Part shown: positions 56,118 to 61,960 of the stretch, one piece after another
How the letters are laid out: each line of letters starts with the position of its first letter
Numbering within the stretch: the first letter of the stretch is position 1
Origin: Marivirga atlantica
Lineage (GTDB): Bacteria; Bacteroidota; Bacteroidia; Cytophagales; Cyclobacteriaceae
Assembly: GCF_016734805.1 (NCBI RefSeq)
Contig: NZ_JAERQG010000004.1
Coordinates: 496,001-560,000 of the forward strand
DNA length: 64,000 nucleotides
Reading direction: 5' to 3'
The notes under the pieces: generated by a model
Databases searched by the model: none
What the model saw: the letters and a program-made list of their open reading frames with translations, nothing else
Told to the model about the DNA's origin: nothing
Translations under genes and position numbers: made by a program

Positions 56118-57290
56118 TTAGATAGCGCTAGGGTCAAATTCGAAACCAAGAACACTAGCAGCCTCGGCTAATTTATCTCCCTGTGCTCGCAATAAGGTTA
56201 TTGCTGTAACAATTCTTTCTCTTCCTTCAGGATTCAGAATCTCTTGATCGAAAGGAGGTTGAATAGCCTTACATGCTGCCACACTTTCTTCCATATTTGT
56301 TTTAATCGCTTCAGCAAGGTCAGCATCTTTATCCTTTAAAAGATCATGAATGCTAACTCCCTTAATAACTGTTCCAGAGTTAGTTTCATACCTACCTAAA
56401 TATACATTTTGAATACCTAATGCATTGTTTACAATATCTCGATGTGTATTATCGCTAAAGCAAGAGTGTTCATCTTCCTTTGATTGTAAATCATAAGCTA
56501 CAAACATTCTTTCTCCTGCCAACTCTCCTTTGCTGAGCTTCCCAAGTGCAGATATTATATTTTCTATTGATTTCTGTGGTGTTGCTGTAAAGCTTTCTCT
56601 AAAATTGTTTCCTCCGCTATCCCATTCTTGCACTAGTGAAGACAAATCTGCAACTAAAAGTTTAGTCACCTCATTTAAATAGGTTGATCTTCTATCTTGG
56701 TTAGAGGCAGTTCCTTCATTAGTTGTAAGGTAATCAGTATAAGGTCTTTCACCTCCTCCAGGGCCTTCACTTAAATCTTGCCCCCAAAGTAAAAATTCAA
56801 TAGCATGATAGCCTGAACTTACGTTGGTCTCACTTCCCTGCTCATTTAGCTCGGCAATCATATCAGCATTGATATCAGGAAAGACGTCTGGGCTATTGAT
56901 AATATTCGCGTTACTTTCTGCACCACCTATGACATAATCAATATATGCCTCATCGAGTGGCCAGGCATTTAACTGTCCTTCAGGACCGTCTTCATCATCA
57001 ATTGGTCCTCCATAAAAACGGAAAGCCTCTGTTTGTCCATAACTTTCTCTGGCATTCAGCCAGGCATCTTTTGCAGCTTCCATTCTAGCTTGAGAAGGTT
57101 CCGCTATAAACTCGTTTATTTTACTCTGAAGTTGCATGGCATCTTCATAGGTATCTTTATAATTGGCTAAAACTATCTCGGAATAGTTTTCTACTACATC
57201 ACTACTTACTGAAGCTTCTTGTTCAGCACTATCACAGGCGCTTAGAATAAAAAAGGATGCTGATAGTATCAGGTAAAAAATATTTCGCAT
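56118..57290 (-). CDS. Imelysin family lipoprotein, first copy, intact GxHxxE
   Basis: A 390-residue lipoprotein (lipobox LSAC, Cys19). The metal motif is intact as G160-Y-H162-A-I-E165 in SGYHAIEFLLWGQD, and motif 1 is KDAWLNARESYGQTEAFRFYGGP (76-98). This group includes the insulin-cleaving membrane protease ICMP and IrpA, but for most members the role is periplasmic iron handling. It is first of the three-gene operon, preceded by a consensus promoter flanked by two Fur-like boxes, which supports iron regulation. Confidence 0.93.
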   Translation of the reverse strand: MRNIFYLILSASFFILSACDSAEQEASVSSDVVENYSEIVLANYKDTYEDAMQLQSKINEFIAEPSQARMEAAKDAWLNARESYGQTEAFRFYGGPIDDEDGPEGQLNAWPLDEAYIDYVIGGAESNANIINSPDVFPDINADMIAELNEQGSETNVSSGYHAIEFLLWGQDLSEGPGGGERPYTDYLTTNEGTASNQDRRSTYLNEVTKLLVADLSSLVQEWDSGGNNFRESFTATPQKSIENIISALGKLSKGELAGERMFVAYDLQSKEDEHSCFSDNTHRDIVNNALGIQNVYLGRYETNSGTVIKGVSIHDLLKDKDADLAEAIKTNMEESVAACKAIQPPFDQEILNPEGRERIVTAITLLRAQGDKLAEAASVLGFEFDPSAI

Positions 57291-57299
57291 TTATATTTT

Positions 57300-57318
57300 A
57301 TTTAGATTGATTAAAAAT
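57300..57318 (-). promoter_or_regulatory. Fur-like box at the start of imelysin operon transcription
   Basis: ATTTAGATTGATTAAAAAT resembles the A/T-rich palindrome of Fur operators. It lies just downstream of the predicted -7 box, where a bound repressor would block transcription. It is only partly palindromic. It shares ATTTAGATT-x-ATT-xxx-AAT with the second box at 57372. Confidence 0.4.
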
Positions 57319-57325
57319 AATAACG

Positions 57326-57356
57326 CAAATATAAGAGGCTTTATGAATGGATCAAA
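57326..57356 (-). promoter_or_regulatory. Consensus Bacteroidota promoter of imelysin operon
   Basis: On the minus strand TTTG (57356-57353) is followed after 19 nt by TATATTTG (57333-57326), an exact match to TTTG-N19-TAnnTTTG. Predicted transcription start is near 57319, about 29 bp upstream of the imelysin ATG. Confidence 0.7.
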
Positions 57357-57371
57357 CAATTGCTTAAAATT

Positions 57372-57390
57372 ATTTAGATTCATTCTTAAT
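57372..57390. promoter_or_regulatory. Fur-like box upstream of imelysin promoter
   Basis: ATTTAGATTCATTCTTAAT matches its own reverse complement at 15 of 19 positions and fits the general ATTTAGA-N5-TCTAAAT shape of Fur sites. It sits between the divergent imelysin and phosphodiesterase genes. Confidence 0.4.
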
Positions 57391-57445
57391 AACTAGATTA
57401 GCAATTAGATAATATATAAATCACCTCTTAATACATCTGAGCCAT

Positions 57446-57453
57446 TAATTTTG
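57446..57453 (+). promoter_or_regulatory. Putative -7 box of phosphodiesterase gene
   Basis: TAATTTTG matches TAnnTTTG and lies 18 bp upstream of the ATG at 57472. No TTTG occurs at the standard upstream distance, so this is a weak call. Confidence 0.3.
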
Positions 57454-57471
57454 AATAAAATTAGCGGTTAC

Positions 57472-58698
57472 ATGAAAATGCGTTTAGTTCTATTCTACTT
57501 ATGTTTTGCAAGTTTAGGTTTTGCACAAAACAAGCAAAAACCCCAGCAATACGTAGTTTTAGTCTCGTTTGATGGATTCAGACATGATTATGTAAAGTTA
57601 TATAACACGCCAAATTTTGATAAACTCATTAAAAAAGGGGTGAGTGCAAAATCATTAATTCCCTCCTTCCCCAGTAAGACCTTCCCCAATCATTATACTC
57701 TAGTAACAGGTCTTTATCCAGCTCATCATGGTTTGGTAGACAACAACTTTTTGGATAGAGATAGAGCAGAAGTTTATACTATGAGCAAACGTGCATTGGT
57801 GCAAGATGATTATTACTATGGAGGCCAGCCTTTATGGCAGTACGTTCATAAATTCGGTTTGAAGTCAGCCTCTTACTTTTGGGTAGGCTCTGAAGCTCCC
57901 ATCAATGGCAGTTATCCTGATTATTACTATCAATATGATGGCTCAGTAAGTAATGAGCAAAGAATTAAGCAGGTGACTAAATGGTTGAAGCTTCCGGCCG
58001 ATAAAAGACCTCAATTTATTAGCCTCTATTTTTCATTGGTCGACTCACAAGGACATAGAAATGGACCTGTATCAGCGGGCGCAGCTCAAGCTGTTGAAGA
58101 AGCTGATAGGCTATTAGGTAAACTGATGAAACAAATCTCTAAAAATGATTTAGCAATTAATCTGATCGTAGTTTCCGATCATGGCATGAGACAGTTAGCA
58201 AATAAACAAGAAACGTTCTTACAACTAGATGATTTTGTAGACTTAAACTCCCCGGATTATAAAGTAGTCAATAGCGGAACTCACGCCCAGGTTTATTTTT
58301 CAGATAGCAGTAAAATTGATGAGTTGTTTAATGGGCTTTCCAATCAGCAGTTTATTAAAGTTTATAAAAAAGGTAAATTTCCTGAACACTGCAATTATAA
58401 TGTTAAGAGTAATAGAATTGGTGATTTAATTATTACTACCGCAGAGAATAATAAAGTATTAAGCACAAGAAATTGGTCTCCTGGTGACTCAGACTATATT
58501 GGCGTACACGGATATGATCCTATTATAGAAGACATGCACGGGATTTTCTATGCCAAAGGCCCCGCTTTCAAGAATGGAATTAGAACAGCTTCTTTCGAGA
58601 ATATACATGTATATCCTCTCATTTGTCAAATTCTGGGTATTCCTATCCCTGATGATATTGATGGTACTATTGAAAAGCTCTCATCGATATTAAAATAA
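57472..58698 (+). CDS. NPP-type nucleotide pyrophosphatase/phosphodiesterase (alkaline phosphatase fold)
   Basis: About 408 residues with a signal peptide (MKMRLVLFYLCFASLGFAQ). An alkaline-phosphatase superfamily domain of the ectonucleotide pyrophosphatase/phosphodiesterase branch follows. The metal Asp34 is in VSFDGFRHDY, the nucleophile Thr70 in SFPSKTFPNHYT, Asn73 stabilises the intermediate, and later ligands are in SLVDSQGHRNGP, VVSDHGM and SGTHAQV. It probably hydrolyses nucleotide or phospholipid phosphodiesters in the periplasm. ATG at 57472 is preferred over TTG at 57451. It is divergent from the imelysin operon. Confidence 0.94.
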   Translation: MKMRLVLFYLCFASLGFAQNKQKPQQYVVLVSFDGFRHDYVKLYNTPNFDKLIKKGVSAKSLIPSFPSKTFPNHYTLVTGLYPAHHGLVDNNFLDRDRAEVYTMSKRALVQDDYYYGGQPLWQYVHKFGLKSASYFWVGSEAPINGSYPDYYYQYDGSVSNEQRIKQVTKWLKLPADKRPQFISLYFSLVDSQGHRNGPVSAGAAQAVEEADRLLGKLMKQISKNDLAINLIVVSDHGMRQLANKQETFLQLDDFVDLNSPDYKVVNSGTHAQVYFSDSSKIDELFNGLSNQQFIKVYKKGKFPEHCNYNVKSNRIGDLIITTAENNKVLSTRNWSPGDSDYIGVHGYDPIIEDMHGIFYAKGPAFKNGIRTASFENIHVYPLICQILGIPIPDDIDGTIEKLSSILK

Positions 58699-58750
58699 AA
58701 AATCCTGATAGTTTTTGCTATCAGGATTTAAAGAAGGGTGAAAGATGGGA
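58692..58750. repeat. Direct repeat, left copy (tRNA-His 3' end plus terminator)
   Basis: This 59-bp segment matches 59097-59155 at 52 of 59 positions in the same orientation. Six of the seven differences are the hairpin loop, which is TTTTTG here and its reverse complement CAAAAA there. The shared part includes the last 15 or so bases of the tRNA-His gene (CATCTTTCACCC on the minus strand). Confidence 0.85.
58700..58729 (-). terminator. Intrinsic terminator, left copy, downstream of GIY-YIG gene
   Basis: A 12-bp stem (AAATCCTGATAG / CTATCAGGATTT) with loop TTTTTG. The long T-run is on the minus strand, so it chiefly terminates leftward transcription from the GIY-YIG gene. For the plus-strand phosphodiesterase gene only TTT follows the stem. 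Confidence 0.8.
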
Positions 58751-58776
58751 TGGTGACGAAGCAGGGCTTGTCACCA
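58751..58776 (-). repeat. Palindromic hairpin downstream of GIY-YIG gene
   Basis: On the minus strand TGGTGACAAGC pairs with GCTT-C-GTCACCA around loop CCT, an 11-bp stem with one bulged C. It adjoins the left direct repeat. Its outer arm TGGTGA equals the first bases of the tRNA-His 5' end. Confidence 0.75.
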
Positions 58777-58796
58777 TGATGACCGAAGCGTCATCA
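58777..58796 (-). repeat. Second palindromic hairpin overlapping the GIY-YIG stop codon
   Basis: On the minus strand TGATGAC / GTCATCA (7 bp) encloses GCTTCG. Its first three bases are the TGA stop of the GIY-YIG gene. It shares arms TGrTGAC/GTCAyCA and the GCTTCG core with the adjacent hairpin. Confidence 0.75.
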
Positions 58797-59090
58797 CTCA
58801 ATCTTATCTACCAATTCTCTTCCTTGAAAAGTCAATTCGTTTGAATATTTGTTTATGAACAAGAGAAGTTTCGTTCTATTTAGATTTTTCAGTTTTCGTT
58901 CTAGTGCTAAAGCTTCCTTCCTATTCTCTTTTGTTGTTACCCAAACCAAAAACCAATCATTAGCTCTGGATGTATAATACTCATTACCACCTAGATGATA
59001 TGATAGTCTCTCATCAAAATTTGAGGTCTGACCTTTATAAAATCTATCTAAAACACTTGAATAAAGAACATACACTTTAAAAGTTGGCAT
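58794..59090 (-). CDS. Small GIY-YIG nuclease family protein
   Basis: A 98-residue single-domain GIY-YIG endonuclease of the YhbQ/UvrC-N-like type. The GIY-equivalent is VYVLYSS (7-13) and the YIG-equivalent FYKGQTSN (17-24), with the catalytic Arg at about 28 and Glu in KEALALERKLKN. No DNA-binding domain is fused. It lies 405 bp-wise between two direct repeats carrying the tRNA-His 3' end, with two hairpins at its 3' side, which suggests it belongs to a small mobile unit rather than to cell repair. Confidence 0.9.
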   Translation of the reverse strand: MPTFKVYVLYSSVLDRFYKGQTSNFDERLSYHLGGNEYYTSRANDWFLVWVTTKENRKEALALERKLKNLNRTKLLLFINKYSNELTFQGRELVDKIE

Positions 59091-59096
59091 GCCTTA

Positions 59097-59155
59097 AAAA
59101 TAAAAAATCCTGATAGCAAAAACTATCAGGATTAAAAGAAGGGTGAAAGATGGGA
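59097..59155. repeat. Direct repeat, right copy (within tRNA-His 3' end and its terminator)
   Basis: Counterpart of 58692-58750. It runs from the A-run beside the GIY-YIG start through the terminator into the T-arm of the tRNA-His gene. The loop of the hairpin is inverted relative to the left copy. Confidence 0.85.
59106..59133 (-). terminator. Intrinsic terminator of tRNA-His
   Basis: An 11-bp stem (AATCCTGATAG / CTATCAGGATT) with loop CAAAAA, followed on the minus strand by T6, starting about 9 bp after the tRNA 3' end. Confidence 0.88.
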
Positions 59156-59216
59156 CTCGAACCCACGACCTCCTGAACCACAATCAGGCGTTCTAACCAA
59201 CTGAACTACGATCACC
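59142..59216 (-). tRNA. tRNA-His (GTG anticodon), acceptor stem with two mismatches
   Basis: On the minus strand: acceptor GTGATCG preceded by the His-specific G-1, D-stem GTTC/GAAC, anticodon stem CCTGA/TCAGG with loop TTGTGGT (anticodon GTG), variable AGGTC, T-stem GTGGG/CCCAT with loop TTCGAGT, and 3' acceptor strand CTTTCAC plus C73. CCA is not encoded. Pairs 5-68 and 6-67 are T-T and C-T mismatches; CGATCAC would pair perfectly. The altered strand lies in the duplicated segment. A consensus promoter precedes it. Confidence 0.92.
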
Positions 59217-59229
59217 ATTTTTGGGATCA

Positions 59230-59258
59230 CAAAGGTATGTCTAATTTATGAAATCAAA
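59230..59258 (-). promoter_or_regulatory. Promoter of tRNA-His
   Basis: TTTG (59258-59255), 17 nt, TACCTTTG (59237-59230) on the minus strand matches the Bacteroidota -33/-7 consensus. The -7 element ends 13 bp before the tRNA 5' end, so the tRNA would be transcribed with a short leader. Confidence 0.7.
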
Positions 59259-59280
59259 AATATGTTTATTGATTTTTTTC

Positions 59281-60618
59281 TTAAACTTTAAAACTCAATC
59301 GTTCTCCTAAGGTTCCCTCAATTATTTTACCATTATCATATACCTTATTACCGTTTACAAAGGTGCTATCAACCCTTGATTTAAAAGTATGACCTTCAAA
59401 AGGTGACCAGCCGCATTTAGAAAGAATATTACTTTCTGTCACCTCAAAACCACCATTAAGATCAACCAAAGTAAAATCGGCATAGTAACCTTCTCTTATG
59501 TATCCTCTATCTTTCACACTAAAAAGTATAGCAGGATTGTGTGCTGCTTTTTGGGCGATAAAAGGCAGCGTCATTTTGCCCTGATGATAAAAATCTAATA
59601 GAGCCAATAAACTATGCTGCACTAAAGGCCCACCGGAAGGTGCCTGAAAGTATTTATTGTTCTTTTCCTCTTTGGTATGCGGTGCATGATCAGTGGCAAT
59701 AACATCAATCCTACCATCAAGCACGGCACGCATAATTTCGTCTCTGTCCTGAGCTGTTTTTACTGCCGGATTCCATTTAATAAACGCACCCTTGTCTTCA
59801 TAGTCCTTATCAGAAAACCACAAATGATGAATACAGGCTTCTGAGGTAATCTTTTTCTGTTCAAGCGGCAAGGTATTACCAAATAAATTAGTTTCCTTTC
59901 CTGTAGAAATGTGCAAGACATGCAACCTGGAACCATGCTTCTTTGCCAGCTCAACCGCCAATGACGAAGACAGATAACAAGCCTCTTCACTTCTTATAAC
60001 AGGGTGCATACTAATAGGTACATCCTCACCAAACTGTTCTTTGGCCTTTGCTGTATTAGCCCTAATGGTTGTTTCATCTTCACAATGCGTGGCAATAAGC
60101 ATAGGTACTTTAGAGAAAATATTATTTAATGTATCTTCATTATCTACCAACATATTGCCTGTAGAACTTCCCATAAAAACCTTTACCCCGCAAACGGACT
60201 TCGGATCAGTTTTTAACACCTCTTCTACATTATCATTACTGGCACCCATGAAGAAGGAATAATTCGCTATAGACTTTTTAGCCGCTAATTGATATTTATC
60301 TTCAAGTAATTCTTGCGTTAAGGCATTTGGTACCGTATTAGGCATTTCCATAAAAGAAGTAACACCTCCGGCAACTGCAGCACGAGACTCAGTAAAAAGC
60401 TCTGCCTTATGAGTTAGACCAGGTTCACGAAAATGTACCTGGTCATCAATTAAACCTGGAAAGAGGTGTTTTCCTGCAGCATCGATTACTTCGTTGGCTT
60501 CACTTGCGCTAATTTGGTTGGCAATTTTCTCAAACCTTCCGTTGCTTATTAATACATCCTTAGGTTCAATCTTACCTTCATTTACTATATTTGCATTTGT
60601 AATCAGTAGCTTTCCCAT
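59281..60618 (-). CDS. pyrC: Dihydroorotase
   Basis: Interconverts N-carbamoyl-aspartate and dihydroorotate in pyrimidine synthesis. 445 residues of the amidohydrolase superfamily, in the range of the type I (multi-domain-like) enzymes. The metal motif reads DDQVHFREPG, so the first His of HxH is Gln60 while His62 remains, a feature I recall in other Bacteroidota dihydroorotases. VKVFMGSSTGNMLV (with the bridging-lysine position), IATHCEDE, HVLHISTG and VIATDHAPH carry the remaining ligands. It is divergent from the helicase gene, with only 21 bp between starts. Confidence 0.92.
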   Translation of the reverse strand: MGKLLITNANIVNEGKIEPKDVLISNGRFEKIANQISASEANEVIDAAGKHLFPGLIDDQVHFREPGLTHKAELFTESRAAVAGGVTSFMEMPNTVPNALTQELLEDKYQLAAKKSIANYSFFMGASNDNVEEVLKTDPKSVCGVKVFMGSSTGNMLVDNEDTLNNIFSKVPMLIATHCEDETTIRANTAKAKEQFGEDVPISMHPVIRSEEACYLSSSLAVELAKKHGSRLHVLHISTGKETNLFGNTLPLEQKKITSEACIHHLWFSDKDYEDKGAFIKWNPAVKTAQDRDEIMRAVLDGRIDVIATDHAPHTKEEKNNKYFQAPSGGPLVQHSLLALLDFYHQGKMTLPFIAQKAAHNPAILFSVKDRGYIREGYYADFTLVDLNGGFEVTESNILSKCGWSPFEGHTFKSRVDSTFVNGNKVYDNGKIIEGTLGERLSFKV

Positions 60619-60639
60619 TCGAATTCAAATTAAAGGTTC

Positions 60640-61959
60640 ATGTCGCAAGATATCTCATCATTTCAGGATTTTAAACTAAATAAACAACTATTCAATGCTA
60701 TTGATGATTTAGGCTATCAACAGCCAAGTGAAATTCAGCAGAAAGCCATACCCTTAGTACTAAATGGTCATGACGTAATCGGCATTGCACAAACTGGAAC
60801 CGGTAAAACTGCCGCCTTTGTGCTACCTCTATTAATGAAAATTAAATTTGCTCAAGGTAATGATCCGCGAGCGCTGATTTTAGCACCCACCAGAGAGCTT
60901 GTAATGCAGGTATATGAAAACATATTAGCACTTGGGAAATATACTGATGTAAGAACAGTTTGCCTTTACGGAGGAATAGGGCCCAAAAAGCAGGCAGCTG
61001 AAGTAGCGGAGGGTTGTGATATTATTGTTTCTACACCTGGCCGATTACTTGATATTTATAAGGAAGGTGTGCTGAACGCCAAACTTATTAAAACCTTTAT
61101 TTTAGATGAGGCTGATAAGATGATGGACATGGGTTTTATGCCACAGATCAGGAATATCCTTGAACTGCTTCCTATGAAAAAACAAAACCTGTTTTTTTCA
61201 GCTACATTTCCTGATAAGGTTGAGAAATATGCTCATGAGTTTACTGATTTTCCTGAAAAAGTAGAGGTAACGCCTCAAGCCACTACAGCAGAATTAATCG
61301 ATCAGTACTTGTATCACGTTCCTAATTTCCTGACAAAAATTAACCTACTGGAGTACCTATTGAAGGATGAGATATTTGAAAGGGTAATCATATTTACTAA
61401 AACTAAGAAGTATGCCGACAATGTATTCCATTTTATTGAAAGGAAAGTAACTGAAAGCGTAAAGGTAATTCATGCGAATAAAGCTCAATCAACACGGATC
61501 AATTCCGTTCAGGCTTTTAGAGATGGTGGCATCAAAATTCTTGTGAGTACAGATGTAACGGCTCGTGGCATTGATATACCAGAAGTGAGCCACGTAATTA
61601 ATTTTGATACTCCTGATAAGCCAACAGAATACGTGCACAGAGTAGGCCGAACCGGAAGAATTAAACATGAAGGTATTGCTATTAGCTTCGTAAATGAGGC
61701 TGAGAAATATAGCATTGAGGATATTGAAGCTCTTACCAACAAGAAAATTAAAGTACTAGCATTACCTGAAAATATAGAGATAGCCGAAACGCTTCCTCAA
61801 GAGCGAAAGGAAATTGAACAGGCCATTGACAGGTATAAGCACTTGAGAGATCCTGATTATAAAGGAGCTTTTCATGAGAAAAAACATAATTACACAGCCT
61901 CAGGAAAAAGAAGAGCTATCAAGAAATCTAAAACAAAAGGTAAGAAAAGGAGAAAGTAA
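60640..61959 (+). CDS. DEAD-box ATP-dependent RNA helicase
   Basis: A 439-residue RNA helicase. The Q motif region is GYQQPSEIQQKAIP. Motif I is AQTGTGKT (50-57), Ia APTRELV, II DEAD (156-159), III SAT, V STDVTARGIDIPEV and VI HRVGRTGR, all intact. It ends in a lysine/arginine-rich tail (KKSKTKGKKRRK), typical of RhlE/CshA-like cytoplasmic enzymes that remodel ribosomal RNA or mRNA. Its start is 21 bp from the divergent pyrC start, and its end is one base from the convergent histidine kinase gene. Confidence 0.95.
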   Translation: MSQDISSFQDFKLNKQLFNAIDDLGYQQPSEIQQKAIPLVLNGHDVIGIAQTGTGKTAAFVLPLLMKIKFAQGNDPRALILAPTRELVMQVYENILALGKYTDVRTVCLYGGIGPKKQAAEVAEGCDIIVSTPGRLLDIYKEGVLNAKLIKTFILDEADKMMDMGFMPQIRNILELLPMKKQNLFFSATFPDKVEKYAHEFTDFPEKVEVTPQATTAELIDQYLYHVPNFLTKINLLEYLLKDEIFERVIIFTKTKKYADNVFHFIERKVTESVKVIHANKAQSTRINSVQAFRDGGIKILVSTDVTARGIDIPEVSHVINFDTPDKPTEYVHRVGRTGRIKHEGIAISFVNEAEKYSIEDIEALTNKKIKVLALPENIEIAETLPQERKEIEQAIDRYKHLRDPDYKGAFHEKKHNYTASGKRRAIKKSKTKGKKRRK

Positions 61960-61960
61960 T

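Noticed and set aside
53595-57290. Imelysin operon as a MauG/cytochrome c peroxidase system
   Set aside because: The di-heme protein fits the DUF1111 thiol-oxidoreductase-like family by its C-terminal motifs, not MauG/CcpA.
58794-59090. GIY-YIG gene as an excision-repair UvrC or its fragment
   Set aside because: UvrC is much longer, with further domains. The 98-residue protein is complete with its own start and stop and matches stand-alone GIY-YIG proteins.
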